DNA of 64,000 bases, taken from contig CACNQE010000004.1 of assembly GCA_902622515.1 (NCBI GenBank), forward strand, positions 1 to 64,000, read 5' to 3'. The notes below the pieces were generated by a model. The model ran no database searches, was not told where the DNA came from, and saw only the letters and a program-made list of their open reading frames with translations. The translations under genes were made by a program, and so were the position numbers. Shown here piece after piece: positions 51,497 through 61,582 of the stretch; the first letter of the stretch is position 1, and every line of letters begins with the position of its first letter. This DNA comes from an uncultured SAR116 cluster alpha proteobacterium. Lineage in GTDB: Bacteria > Pseudomonadota > Alphaproteobacteria > Puniceispirillales > Puniceispirillaceae.

Positions 51497-51565
51497 TATA
51501 GTATTATAGATGCATGACGTTAGTTTTACAGTCTCTTAGTTTCAATAGTGAAGGATGGGAAAAAT

Positions 51566-51778
51566 ATGAAAGTAAAAGTTCACTGGATTATAGATGGAAT
51601 TGCAGAAATAGAGGCAGAAACATTAGAACAAGCAGAGCAGTTAATAGAGAATAGATTAAATATTTTGGCTGAATCTAAATCAGAGGAAATGAAATATCTT
51701 GGGGCTCGAGCAATGCAGGGAAAGGCTTATTTGCCCGGGTCAGATGAAGATAAACAAAATTTAAGTTCGGAGGTTTGA
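51566..51778 (+). CDS. Small acidic hypothetical protein
   Basis: A 70-aa protein, 'MKVKVHWIIDGIAEIEAETL' followed by 'EQAEQLIENRLNILAES', which looks like a ferredoxin-like beta-alpha unit. No family recognised. ATG 51566 is preferred; a GTG at 51548 is possible. Four bases separate its stop from the next gene's start. Confidence 0.5.
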   Translation: MKVKVHWIIDGIAEIEAETLEQAEQLIENRLNILAESKSEEMKYLGARAMQGKAYLPGSDEDKQNLSSEV

Positions 51779-51782
51779 AGTA

Positions 51783-52058
51783 TTGACAAAGATAAAATGG
51801 CTTCTGGCAATATCCAGTATTATATTGTTTTGCTTTGCTGCACCTATGAACGCAAGTGCAGAGGGTAGAACATATGTGTCAAAAAAGGAGCGGGAGAAAG
51901 AAGTAAAGTATCAAATATGTCGTTTAAGTAAGACTGAAAGAACGGCTTCAAGCACATCCTGTTATTATAAGGCCCAAATACCTGAAGACAGTATTGTTGT
52001 CTCAACTGAAAGTCCCAAAACAGTTTGCCAAAGAGAATTTGCTTGTAAAATTCAATGA
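51783..52058 (+). CDS. Small exported protein with four cysteines
   Basis: This 91-aa protein has a clear signal peptide (about 1-26, cleavage after 'MNASA') and a basic mature part with four Cys ('YQICRLS', 'TSCYY', 'KTVCQRE', 'FACKIQ') that could form two disulfides in the periplasm. It starts with TTG, supported by GGAGG nine bases upstream. Function unknown; probably cotranscribed with the 70-aa gene. Confidence 0.55.
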   Translation: MTKIKWLLAISSIILFCFAAPMNASAEGRTYVSKKEREKEVKYQICRLSKTERTASSTSCYYKAQIPEDSIVVSTESPKTVCQREFACKIQ

Positions 52059-52117
52059 GTTACAATAATAAGCTGAGTAGCCATTAAAAAATGGTAGTTT
52101 ACTACAGAGTTAATTAG

Positions 52118-53302
52118 TTAAACCGCGGTGTCAATAATCACACTTATTCCTTGGCCACCGCCGATACACATTGTTGCCATACCGTATCTTCCTTTTGTGC
52201 GTATCAACTCATGAACAAGTTTGGTCAGTATTATTGTGCCTGTCGCCCCAATGGGATGCCCTAGAGCAATAGCACCCCCATTAGGATTTACTATTTTTTG
52301 AGGTAGTTTAAGGGCTTTTGAAACAGCACAAGCCTGAGCAGCGAAAGCTTCATTGCTCTCAATTAAATCCAGATCACTAATTTTAAGCTTTGCTTTCTCA
52401 AGTGCCATTTTACTTGCTGGTATTGGTCCCATGCCCATTATATTCGGAGCAACACCTCCAAATCCATAGCTCACGATTCTAGCCAATGGGGAACTTTTTG
52501 CCATTTTAATTAATTCCTCATTTGCCAATACAATTGAGGAAGTGCCATCGTTAATACCTGAGGAGTTTCCTGCTGTTACCAATCCATCTGATTTAAATGC
52601 AGCTCTCAAACTTGCTAAATTTTCTATGGTGGTATTTGGTTTAATATGCTCGTCTTCTTCGAATATTGTTATTTTACGGTTTTTCTTTACTTCAATACCA
52701 ACTATTTGGTCCTTAAAAAGACCAGCCTTAACAGCTGCCATTGCCTTGTTCTGTGAGTCCAAGGCAAACCTATCCATTTCTTCACGAGAAATATTATATT
52801 CATAAGCAATATTTTCAGCAGTTATACCCATATGAATGCTGCTGAATGGATCATGAAGTGCTCCCATCATCATGTCTTTGACAGGCTCATCACCCATTTT
52901 GGAACCAAAGCGATGATTTTGAAGGAGATAACCAGAGCGTGACATCACTTCCACCCCTCCTGTCAAAGCAGCTTGAGTATCACCAAGTTCAATTAGTTGG
53001 CAGCCACTCACCACAGCTTGTAATCCAGAACCACATAATCTATTGACCAGAAAAGCTGATGATGTTTCTGATAAACCAGCGCCTATTGCTATACATCTTG
53101 GAGAATACATATCTCTCGGTTCAGTATGGATAACATGGCCGTAAATAGCATGTCCTATATGTTCTGAACTAAGGCCTGACTTTTTAATAGCCTCGCTAGC
53201 AACTCTAGTGCCGAGGTCGATTGGAGACATATCTTTTAATGCTCCACCATAACCTCCGATAGCTGAGCGCAATGCAGAGAGAATAAAAACATATTTGCTC
53301 AT
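52118..53302 (-). CDS. Acetyl-CoA C-acyltransferase (thiolase)
   Basis: This 394-aa thiolase has the nucleophilic Cys90 in 'VNRLCGSGLQAVVSG', 'NPNGGAIALGHPIGATG' with the active-site His, and 'CIGGGQGISVI' with the C-terminal Cys. It cleaves or forms acetoacetyl-CoA or longer 3-ketoacyl-CoA in fatty acid or polyhydroxyalkanoate metabolism. Which one cannot be told. It is followed by a 24-bp gap from the methyltransferase upstream. Confidence 0.92.
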   Translation of the reverse strand: MSKYVFILSALRSAIGGYGGALKDMSPIDLGTRVASEAIKKSGLSSEHIGHAIYGHVIHTEPRDMYSPRCIAIGAGLSETSSAFLVNRLCGSGLQAVVSGCQLIELGDTQAALTGGVEVMSRSGYLLQNHRFGSKMGDEPVKDMMMGALHDPFSSIHMGITAENIAYEYNISREEMDRFALDSQNKAMAAVKAGLFKDQIVGIEVKKNRKITIFEEDEHIKPNTTIENLASLRAAFKSDGLVTAGNSSGINDGTSSIVLANEELIKMAKSSPLARIVSYGFGGVAPNIMGMGPIPASKMALEKAKLKISDLDLIESNEAFAAQACAVSKALKLPQKIVNPNGGAIALGHPIGATGTIILTKLVHELIRTKGRYGMATMCIGGGQGISVIIDTAV

Positions 53303-53326
53303 AGAAATTTTCCTTTAAAAATAACT

Positions 53327-53938
53327 TCAAGGTATTGTTTTAGTAAAATGTAGTCTGTTTATAGATGCAAGTCCAACATGGCCCGGTGCATCATTGAGAA
53401 ACTCTTCTGTAATTATCGACTTTATTAATGTAAATGAAGATAGTTCTTTTATAATTAATTGTGTGTCATATAGTAAATTTGGGTCACGCGGACCACCTGA
53501 GTGATATAGCATCTGTTGGACCGAAAAACCCTCAATAAATAAATTTCCTCCCATATGAAGATTCTTTGTAATATTGGAAAAAATAGCTTGTCTCTCTTTT
53601 TCAGGGACATGCAAAAAAATCATAAAGCAACTTTGAAACTTTTTATTTTTATCATTCCAATACTTTGCATCTGCAATGTATCTATTGACCTGAATCCCTA
53701 ATTTTTTATCTTCATCATGCGCCTTCTTTGTTGCCACTTCTGAAAAATCAATAGCAGTCACGTCTATATTTGACTTCGCTATAAATCGACTATTTCTTCC
53801 TTCTCCATCGCCAATAAATAAAGATGGGCTTAGATCAATGGCGGGTAAATTTTTATATTCTTGGCAAATTAACGATGGATTTTCGCCGAAAAGTGGCTGC
53901 GTGCTCTGGGCATATTTATAATTCCATTTATATTTCAT
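53327..53938 (-). CDS. Class I SAM-dependent methyltransferase
   Basis: A 203-aa protein with the SAM-binding 'SLFIGDGEGRNSRFIAKSNI' and 'VTAIDFSEVATKKA', then 'CFMIFLHVPEKERQAIFSNI' and 'KNLHMGGNLFIEGF'. It resembles small TehB/thiopurine-type methyltransferases. Substrate unknown. It lies between the thiolase and an MFS transporter on the same strand; spacing suggests one transcript with them. Confidence 0.8.
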   Translation of the reverse strand: MKYKWNYKYAQSTQPLFGENPSLICQEYKNLPAIDLSPSLFIGDGEGRNSRFIAKSNIDVTAIDFSEVATKKAHDEDKKLGIQVNRYIADAKYWNDKNKKFQSCFMIFLHVPEKERQAIFSNITKNLHMGGNLFIEGFSVQQMLYHSGGPRDPNLLYDTQLIIKELSSFTLIKSIITEEFLNDAPGHVGLASINRLHFTKTIP

Positions 53939-53967
53939 TAGCGATTATGTTGTCCATGAAATAACAT

Positions 53968-55185
53968 TTAAGTTTTAGAAAATATTGTCTCGTTGCCGGG
54001 AAAAGGATTTTCTGGCACTGCAAAAGATATAAGCAAAGATGATAATGCTAGAAATGTTGCTAATATGAAAACAAGTGGTGGTGATATTATCCAAACGTAA
54101 CCTAAAATAACTGGTAAAAAAACAGCCGCAATATGATTTATTGTGAAAGCTACGGCTGTAGTCGAGGCCAAGTCTTCTTTTAATGCAATTTTTTGTAGAT
54201 AAGTTTTTTGGGCAATCATCATCGCGTAAAAAAGATGATCAATTATGTATAAGGCTGCAGCAACCCAAGCAGGCCAATCTAAAAAATAAATTAGGCTATA
54301 AGCAAAGAATACTATGGATAGTCCCGAATACTCGGTAATTAATGTCCATTTCTCACCAATACGTCCTATCAGCCAACCAACAAAGGGAGCAAATATTAGA
54401 TTTACAGAAAAGTTTAATAAAAGGAGCCAACTTACCTGGTGGACCTCTAGCCCAAATTTCTCAACTAGCATAAATGCAGCGAAAACAGAAAATATTTGCC
54501 GTCTTGCTCCACATATAAACTGTAAAACGTAATAAAGCCAATAAGCTTTTTTTATAATTAACTTCTTTGTTGTTTGTTTTTGGGTCGGATATTTTGGCCA
54601 AAATATAAAAGCAATAATAGCAAGAAAAATAGTAATACTGCCGCAATAAATGTACATTTGTTTATAAGTAAAATCAAAATGAGAATACATTATTGCAATT
54701 GTCCCAAATGTTAGAAGAGATGCGCCGGATGATGCCGCTAGTAACCAGCCTAAGATTTGAGGAGCCTTCTTTTTGTTTAGCCATTGTAATTGTAATGTTT
54801 GTTGAGCAGCCTCGAAATAATGAAATCCAATTGAACTTACTAAGGTAGTTATCATAAGCCCAGTAAAAATTGGATAATACCCTACCACTGCCACAGCACC
54901 ACCAAGAGTTATAAGAGATAAAATTATTAGTCTTTGTTCACGGATAAATGGTAAAACAAAAACAATAGATAAAGTAAGAAAACCAGGTATTTCTCTAACA
55001 GTATGTAACCATCCAATTTCGGCACCAGAAAAATTAGCTCTCTCTATAACAAAGTTGTTGAGCAATGCTAACCATCCTGACATTCCTATTGGCATCGCTA
55101 TTGACACAAGAATCAAGAAACCAACAGGTGTTCGTAAATATTCTTTAAATATTGTTTTCAAGTAGCTGAAGCTATATTCTAACAT
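53968..55185 (-). CDS. MFS transporter
   Basis: A 405-aa protein with about twelve hydrophobic segments and no long soluble region. Segments such as 'TPVGFLILVSIAMPIGMSGW' and 'FVGWLIGRIGEKWTL' (a loop motif of the MFS) support the family. Substrate not predictable. It follows the LysE-family gene by 26 bp on the same strand. Confidence 0.8.
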   Translation of the reverse strand: MLEYSFSYLKTIFKEYLRTPVGFLILVSIAMPIGMSGWLALLNNFVIERANFSGAEIGWLHTVREIPGFLTLSIVFVLPFIREQRLIILSLITLGGAVAVVGYYPIFTGLMITTLVSSIGFHYFEAAQQTLQLQWLNKKKAPQILGWLLAASSGASLLTFGTIAIMYSHFDFTYKQMYIYCGSITIFLAIIAFIFWPKYPTQKQTTKKLIIKKAYWLYYVLQFICGARRQIFSVFAAFMLVEKFGLEVHQVSWLLLLNFSVNLIFAPFVGWLIGRIGEKWTLITEYSGLSIVFFAYSLIYFLDWPAWVAAALYIIDHLFYAMMIAQKTYLQKIALKEDLASTTAVAFTINHIAAVFLPVILGYVWIISPPLVFILATFLALSSLLISFAVPENPFPGNETIFSKT

Positions 55186-55211
55186 TTAAATAGAAAAACC
55201 AATTTTATAAT

Positions 55212-55832
55212 TTAAAAACTATCTTGGATGACAGATAAGGCTAAAATGATTAGCAATGAACCAAATACATAATCGCGAATGTGAGCATAGTTTAAAAATA
55301 GATATTTGACTAGCAGTGTATTTGAAATAAGTGCAGCTAAACAATAAGCCGTCATATCAATTAAGCCAGCTATACCAGCCATTATTAGGCTAATAGAAAA
55401 ACCCTGTGTTGGTTCAACAAATTGGCTAAAAAGAGATGCAAAAAAAGCTGCAATTTTGGGATTAAGTATACCGATGAGAAAGCCATTTCTAAAAGCAAAC
55501 ACAAGGTTTTTTGGAATTTTAGGATTTTTTGCATCGTTATTTGCATTACTAGCAGAAATCATCATCGATGCTCCCATCCAAAGAAGTAATAATGCTCCTG
55601 CTAATTTTACAAAGAAAAAAAAGCTATTTGTTACATCGGAAAGAAAACTTATACTTACTGCTGTAGTTATAGCATAAATAAAAACAGCTAATCCATGTCC
55701 AGCTGCACTTAGGAAACCAGCTTTTCGTCCAAATTTTGAAGAAATAGATATAATTACAATTAAACTTGGTCCAGGCGAAATTGCTCCCGCTACACAGATT
55801 GCAACTAATGCGCCCCAATCATTAAAATCCAT
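55212..55832 (-). CDS. LysE/RhtB-family amino acid exporter
   Basis: This 206-aa membrane protein has the family N-terminus 'AICVAGAISPGPSLIVIIS', 'GRKAGFLSAAGHGLAVFIYA' and 'FRNGFLIGILNPKIAAFFAS' with the conserved NPK. About six membrane segments. It would export amino acids or related compounds. First gene of the minus run ending in the thiolase. Confidence 0.88.
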   Translation of the reverse strand: MDFNDWGALVAICVAGAISPGPSLIVIISISSKFGRKAGFLSAAGHGLAVFIYAITTAVSISFLSDVTNSFFFFVKLAGALLLLWMGASMMISASNANNDAKNPKIPKNLVFAFRNGFLIGILNPKIAAFFASLFSQFVEPTQGFSISLIMAGIAGLIDMTAYCLAALISNTLLVKYLFLNYAHIRDYVFGSLLIILALSVIQDSF

Positions 55833-56197
55833 CTAAAAAATTCCTGTCCATTTAGTTAATTTAGATAATACCATATATGGAAACATGTAAAATTAATGCG
55901 TATTATTTATTAAAATGTTTCAAAAATTTACGCATGGCTTTTAAAAATTGTTTTCAATTTTTTTATTAAATTTAAATGCTTACAATTAAAATTTTAAAAA
56001 ATTTCCAACTTAAGAATATTTTGTTATTAAATTATTGGCTTAAACAGATGTAACTGATATCCAAGAAAAAAATTTGGTAGATTCTTCCCAAGAGAATTTT
56101 CTAATAATATTTATGCAGGTTTTTAGCTTTAATTACTGCAAGGCCGAGAAGGATTTAGACTAAAATTGCTTAGATTATAACATTCATATCGTTTAAA
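55833..56197. other. 365-bp AT-rich gap without a clear gene
   Basis: This divergent gap separates lysE-like and dabB. It is strongly AT-rich, with several runs of A or T. A 30-codon frame at 55877-55969 has no SD. I see no sigma-54-like element and no structured RNA. It should hold the promoters for both directions, perhaps with a regulator site, but I cannot name one. Confidence 0.5.
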
Positions 56198-58759
56198 ATG
56201 ACTCTTAACCAATATCCATTATTGATTCCACTTGCACCTTTAATTGCTGCTTTGATTACTGCGTTTCCTTTTCGGAATAAAATTTTACCTAACTATCTTT
56301 TTAGTTGGTGGTTAATGATTGTTAGCTTTTTAGTGTCTCTGTTGCAGCTTGTTCAGGTAATACAGGAACCTGAATTTAATCAAATAGTTTTATTTTCTTG
56401 GGGATGGAGTCTCTTGCCAGAGGTTGCCATGTCTGTGGACCGACTTTCTTCTGTAATGATGGTATTTATATCAGGATTTGGTGTTCTTTTGTATCGCCAT
56501 TCTGTCCGATATCTCCAACAAGACGCTGGGCATGATAGATATCTCACCCTATTTGCGCTTTGCATCTCCTCTTTATTATTTATGGTTTCATGTGCCGATT
56601 TCATTATGCTGTTTATTTTCTGGCAACTATTGAGCTGGTTTCTTTCTTTGCTCTCGCATAATTATTTGCATGGTCCAACAATTAAAAGTAGCTTTCGAAC
56701 TTTTATCATTTTACGAGCAGGGGACTTAACGTTTATTGCGGGAATTGCAATTGCCTATCATTTATATGGCACTCTAGAATTTAATCTTATTTTTGCGCGT
56801 GCGTCTATCGACCAAACAATTTTTTCAATCTTTGGCTCAGGGTTGCAAATAACTGGCGTAACGTTAGTTACTATCTTGATTTTTGTTGGTGCCATGAGTA
56901 AATCTGCTCAAATACCACTTCATATGTGGTTGCCGGATTCTCTTTTTGCACCCACTCCCATACACGCACTTTTACACGCTGGATTAATTAATGCAGGTGG
57001 TTTCTTGCTTGCTCGTTTAGCACCATTATTTTCACTGAGCTCAACTACTTTGCATATTGTTCTTTTTATTGGGCTGCTTACAGCAATTTTAGCTTCGTCG
57101 ATGATGTTGGTACAAAACGACATAAAAAAAACATTAGGTTACTCAACTATTGGTCAAATGGGATATATGATGATGGAATGTGGGCTTGGGGCATTCCATC
57201 TTGCCATTTTTCACCTAATGGCCCACGGACTTTTTAAAGCTGATATATTTCTCAATATCGGAAAAGGTATTCAAAACGCAAGGCTATATCCTTCTAAACC
57301 TTTTGAAACTAACCATTTTAAATTTTCTAATTATTCAAGCTTGATATCTGCGTTTGTTTTTTCCTTTCTTTTTCCAATAACAATTTTATTTGGGTCTCAT
57401 ATCTTTCTTGGGGTCCACTTTTTAGATTACCATGCGCTGATCATTTTTTTACTTTTTAGTTGGGCCACCACATCCCAAGCAATGCTTACTCTTGTAAAGC
57501 TTGAAAAACCGCTAAAAATAAAAATTGGTATGTTATTGGGGATTTCTTTTGTTGGGACAGTCTATTTTTTTGCGGCTGAGAGTTTCGCGCATTTTCTTAT
57601 TACAAGTCCGATTGAAATTCAAAGATATCTTCTTGCGGGTGCATTACCATCCCATTTCTTTTTACTTTTAGTAACAATAATAATACTTTCAATTTCTTTA
57701 AGTTGGTTTTTTTCTCTATTTCATTTTTCAAACATTTTAACTTTTCCATTTGGTATTTGGTTAAAAAGAAATATGTATTTATTATTTTTAAACCGTTTAT
57801 ATTTTGATCATTTTTCTGAACAGTTTTTTAATTTCCTTAGAATGTTTGGTAAAAAGTTGAATAAGAATCGATTTATTTTTACAATTTTTTTGATTATTTC
57901 ATTTTTATTTTTATATTTTCAAAAGGCTAGTTTTTCAGGGTTATCCGTTGAAACAGGTATCAAATTAGTGGCTTCAGCATTATGTCTTCCTCTTTTTCCT
58001 TTCCATGGTTTATATGTAATTGGGATAACCAAAACTTCTAGGATTTCTAGGCTAGTTTTAGCACTCATTTTTCCTATTGTCGGTTTTTATTTTCTAGATT
58101 CAGTAATATCTGGATTACCTGAGGAGATACTGCCTGCAATAACTGTTTTTGCAACTATTGGAGCCTTGTGGGCTATAATTAAAACGCTAACCCAAGTTTC
58201 CATTTTAAGCTTAATTACATATGGTGGACTGGCGCTCTACTCTATTTTTTGGTTGGTTATAGGACTAAACGGATATATTTCGGATTATTCCATTGCTTAT
58301 GTTTGGTCATTAACCATTGTCATTTGGGGACTGGTTTTTTCAGTGGGTCAATTAATTATGCGTTATGGCGAATTCAAGATAACAACTATCACGGGCCTTT
58401 TTAAAACCATGCCATATTTTACTTTACTTTTTGGGCTACTTATAATGGCTGCGATAGGGTTGCCCCCATTTAGCCTTTTCTTCGGTTATGTAGGTATTTT
58501 AATAAGTCATTCTATTGTTATTTCATTTGAATTTGTTGGAATAATTATAATTTGGTTCATGTCTTGTTGGTATTTTTTTAAAATAATGCAGTCTTTGCTT
58601 TTTGGAGTAGCAAGAGAAGATATTTATTATAAAGACCTATATTTTCTCGAAATAGCAGTATTAACTGTCGTTCTCATATTGTTAATAATCCCAGCCAGTA
58701 TACTCATTAACTGGCTAAATCTAATGGTTAGTTCATCCATGCTAATCCTTGGTATTTAG
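56198..58759 (+). CDS. dabB: DabB-like NuoL/NuoM-type transporter subunit, enlarged
   Basis: This 853-aa membrane protein starts as a NuoL/MrpA-type subunit (about 1-545), with 'MSKSAQIPLHMWLPDSLFAP', 'TPIHALLHAGLINAGGFLLA' and 'DIKKTLGYSTIGQMGYMMME'. A second part follows (about 600-853), which looks like the C-terminal half of NuoM ('CLPLFPFHG', 'MPYFTLLFGLLIMAAIGLPP'). DabB normally has about 500-560 aa and passes cations to drive DabA. It is two bases before dabA. SD before ATG 56198 is poor. The extra module is unusual. Confidence 0.82.
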   Translation: MTLNQYPLLIPLAPLIAALITAFPFRNKILPNYLFSWWLMIVSFLVSLLQLVQVIQEPEFNQIVLFSWGWSLLPEVAMSVDRLSSVMMVFISGFGVLLYRHSVRYLQQDAGHDRYLTLFALCISSLLFMVSCADFIMLFIFWQLLSWFLSLLSHNYLHGPTIKSSFRTFIILRAGDLTFIAGIAIAYHLYGTLEFNLIFARASIDQTIFSIFGSGLQITGVTLVTILIFVGAMSKSAQIPLHMWLPDSLFAPTPIHALLHAGLINAGGFLLARLAPLFSLSSTTLHIVLFIGLLTAILASSMMLVQNDIKKTLGYSTIGQMGYMMMECGLGAFHLAIFHLMAHGLFKADIFLNIGKGIQNARLYPSKPFETNHFKFSNYSSLISAFVFSFLFPITILFGSHIFLGVHFLDYHALIIFLLFSWATTSQAMLTLVKLEKPLKIKIGMLLGISFVGTVYFFAAESFAHFLITSPIEIQRYLLAGALPSHFFLLLVTIIILSISLSWFFSLFHFSNILTFPFGIWLKRNMYLLFLNRLYFDHFSEQFFNFLRMFGKKLNKNRFIFTIFLIISFLFLYFQKASFSGLSVETGIKLVASALCLPLFPFHGLYVIGITKTSRISRLVLALIFPIVGFYFLDSVISGLPEEILPAITVFATIGALWAIIKTLTQVSILSLITYGGLALYSIFWLVIGLNGYISDYSIAYVWSLTIVIWGLVFSVGQLIMRYGEFKITTITGLFKTMPYFTLLFGLLIMAAIGLPPFSLFFGYVGILISHSIVISFEFVGIIIIWFMSCWYFFKIMQSLLFGVAREDIYYKDLYFLEIAVLTVVLILLIIPASILINWLNLMVSSSMLILGI

Positions 58760-58761
58760 AT

Positions 58762-61548
58762 ATGACATTGGCTCAAAAACAAGAATTTGAGGACTTGGTT
58801 AACTTAGTAGAAAAAGCAAGCCATATTATTGGATATAATTGGCCGATGACCTATTTTGTGCATCATAATCCAATAAATAGCCTTGAGAATTTACCTTTTC
58901 ATGAGGCTATTCTTTTAGCTAACCGTTTTTTAGGTAGCCTAGGTTATCTCACTAACGAAATTTACAGAAACGAGGTAAATGCAGGCAGAATAAAACTCTC
59001 CCATCTTGATGCTGCAATCAAGTCATATATTTCAAAAACTGGCATCGATGACAGCATAGAATTAAGTGGAAAAAAAATAAATAAATCCTCAGTCATTCGC
59101 ACTCACCTTTTAATAGGCATAACTGCTCCTTTTTCTCAGTTTTTAGGTAAATTCATAGACGCTCATCCAGATGAAAAAGCAATAAGATTACTTGCCAAAA
59201 AAATACATGTAAAACATAACAAAGGAGTTGCCTCTTCATTAGTTTACAAAAATATGACCGCAATTGAATGGTGTGATTTGGTTTTTGATTCTAATTTAGA
59301 AGTCCATATAAATAACGAACTTATAAAATGGTGTGAGGCTTTTTTAGATGAAGGACACGCTACATGGTCTATGCCAGGCCGAGAAAAAGGTTTTTATGAG
59401 GCTTGGCGAGCTTTAGCAATAAATGAGTGGTCAACTTGCGGAATAAGAAATAGCAATAGCAAAATTAGGGCATTGTCTATTGATCCTGTAGCTACCGTTC
59501 TCGAGAAACTAAATAGGCTTTGTATTCCAAAGGAATATTGGCAAGATTATATTTCTCGTCATCTCGCGAGTCTGCATGGATGGTCTAGTTTTATTAATTG
59601 GAGATCAAAAAATAGCGAATATGAATGGCAAAAGGTATATCCCATCGATTTGCTTCAATATCTTGCTGTAAGATTATTTTATGAATGTGAATTAGTTGAG
59701 CAAATTTGCCAAAATGAAATAAAAGAAGAGGGTAACTTTGACACAATTGTATCTTTTGAAGAAAATAAATTTAAGGAAAACTCTTCAATAGAAAATGAAA
59801 AACTTGAGGCTGCTTGGAAACTTATTTGTTTAGCGGATGCTTCGGGAATAGGTAAACATACAATTCTGGAGGCTTCACCAAAAAAATTAGAAAACTTACT
59901 TCTTTGGATCAATGAGTTGTCAGAGAAAGAACATGGACCTATTTGGCTTGATGCTTACGAGCAAGGGTATATCAATGAGTTAATTTGTAAGCTAAAAACA
60001 AGTTTTTACGATAAAGAAGAAAAAAATGTCCAAATTCAAAGACCTTTAGCGCAATTGATGTTTTGTATAGATGTAAGGTCAGAGCCTTTTAGAAGAAATT
60101 TAGAATTAATGGGAAACTATGAAACATATGGTTTTGCAGGGTTTTTTGGCATACCAATAAGTTTTTGCGCGCATGATACGCAACATTTTACCGCACAGTG
60201 TCCTGCAATTATTCAGCCGAAGCATGTCGTTCATGAGGTCATAAGGGATAGTGAAAAAAACAAAGAAACGAAAAATAAGAGTGTTAAAAAACTATCAGAA
60301 TTAATTAAAGACATTTTCAAAAATATGAAAAATCATTTCATTGCTCCTTTTGTAGCTGTTGAGGCTTTTGGCTGGTTTTTTGGTTGGCATTTAATTGAGA
60401 GAACTTTTTATCCAGGTATTTACAGGAAGTGGCAGGAACGGTTAACAAATTTTTTGATCTCACCTGTAAACACAGAAATTTTGCCAAACTTAGAGGGTCT
60501 TAACCAAGAATTTAGCCACGAAAAGCAGGTTTCTTATATAGAGGATGCTCTTAGGACTATCGGTCTAACAGAAAATTTTGCAAGAATTATTCTGGTGACT
60601 GGTCATACAAGTTTATCTGATAATAATCCATATGAGGCAGCGCTGAACTGTGGAGCCTGTGGAGGCAATTCTGGAGAGCCAAACTCTCGTTTATTTACTA
60701 AAATTGCTAATAATAAAAATGTACGCCAACAAATCAAAAAAAATGGTATCGTGATACCAGAAGATACAATCTTCATAAGTGCAGTTCATAATACTACCAC
60801 AGATGATATACAATTTTTTGACACTGAAGATATTCCAGAGACGCATTTAAAAGAATTAAACGACCTAAAATTTGATCTGGAAGAGGCATCAATTAAAAAT
60901 CGTATTGAGAGGTGTAAAAAATTACCGGGTGGAATTAACACATTCACGGCAAAAAAAGTAAAAAAGGAGGTGCTTAGAAGGTCTGGCGATTGGAGCGAAA
61001 CTAGACCAGAATGGGGGCTCTCTGGAAATGCATCTTTTATCGTCGGTAGGCGCAATTTGACACGTAACGTAAATCTAAATGGTAGAGCATTTTTAAATTC
61101 CTACGACTACACGGATGACCCAAAGGGAATTTATTTAGAGGGTATTTTGATGGGGCCCATGATTGTTGGTCAATGGATAAATGCTGAGCATTATTTTTCT
61201 ACCACTGATCCAGAGATTTTTGGCAGTGGAAATAAGATATATCATAATATTGTTGGAAACATTGGTGTAATGTCTGGTCCACAGAGTGATTTAAGGGTGG
61301 GGCTTCCAATTCAGACAACTACTAATGGCAAGATAAATTTTCACGAACCTTTGAGGCTATGTGTATTAATAGAAGCTCCTCGAAAACAGATTCTTGATAT
61401 TATAAATAGAAATACATCTTTGAAATTATTATGTGAAAATGAATGGGTTCGTTTTTTTTCAATCGAAACATTAAACAGCATCGAGGTTTTTGCTTATAAA
61501 CCAAGTAATGGTTGGGAGATATTGAAGGAAGACGAACATTTGAACTGA
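58762..61548 (+). CDS. dabA: DabA, inorganic carbon uptake protein (DUF2309)
   Basis: A 928-aa DUF2309 protein. It shows a carbonic-anhydrase-like zinc site: Cys435 and Asp437 in 'LMFCIDVRSEPFRRN', and His615 and Cys630 in 'GHTSLSDNNPYEAALNCGAC'. The 15-residue spacing from His to Cys equals that of Halothiobacillus DabA2, so the site looks complete. With DabB it takes up CO2 and converts it to bicarbonate using the ion gradient. No Rubisco or carboxysome gene is in the window. Confidence 0.9.
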   Translation: MTLAQKQEFEDLVNLVEKASHIIGYNWPMTYFVHHNPINSLENLPFHEAILLANRFLGSLGYLTNEIYRNEVNAGRIKLSHLDAAIKSYISKTGIDDSIELSGKKINKSSVIRTHLLIGITAPFSQFLGKFIDAHPDEKAIRLLAKKIHVKHNKGVASSLVYKNMTAIEWCDLVFDSNLEVHINNELIKWCEAFLDEGHATWSMPGREKGFYEAWRALAINEWSTCGIRNSNSKIRALSIDPVATVLEKLNRLCIPKEYWQDYISRHLASLHGWSSFINWRSKNSEYEWQKVYPIDLLQYLAVRLFYECELVEQICQNEIKEEGNFDTIVSFEENKFKENSSIENEKLEAAWKLICLADASGIGKHTILEASPKKLENLLLWINELSEKEHGPIWLDAYEQGYINELICKLKTSFYDKEEKNVQIQRPLAQLMFCIDVRSEPFRRNLELMGNYETYGFAGFFGIPISFCAHDTQHFTAQCPAIIQPKHVVHEVIRDSEKNKETKNKSVKKLSELIKDIFKNMKNHFIAPFVAVEAFGWFFGWHLIERTFYPGIYRKWQERLTNFLISPVNTEILPNLEGLNQEFSHEKQVSYIEDALRTIGLTENFARIILVTGHTSLSDNNPYEAALNCGACGGNSGEPNSRLFTKIANNKNVRQQIKKNGIVIPEDTIFISAVHNTTTDDIQFFDTEDIPETHLKELNDLKFDLEEASIKNRIERCKKLPGGINTFTAKKVKKEVLRRSGDWSETRPEWGLSGNASFIVGRRNLTRNVNLNGRAFLNSYDYTDDPKGIYLEGILMGPMIVGQWINAEHYFSTTDPEIFGSGNKIYHNIVGNIGVMSGPQSDLRVGLPIQTTTNGKINFHEPLRLCVLIEAPRKQILDIINRNTSLKLLCENEWVRFFSIETLNSIEVFAYKPSNGWEILKEDEHLN

Positions 61549-61582
61549 AATTAGATTAAACAAAAATAACAACAATAAAGAG

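Noticed and set aside
52081-52094. CCATT-AAAA-AATGG hairpin between the four-cysteine gene and thiolase
   Set aside because: Only a 5-bp AT-rich stem with no T run; too weak to call a terminator.
55877-55969. 30-codon frame in the gap before dabB
   Set aside because: No ribosome binding site, low-complexity AT-rich sequence, nothing recognisable in the product.
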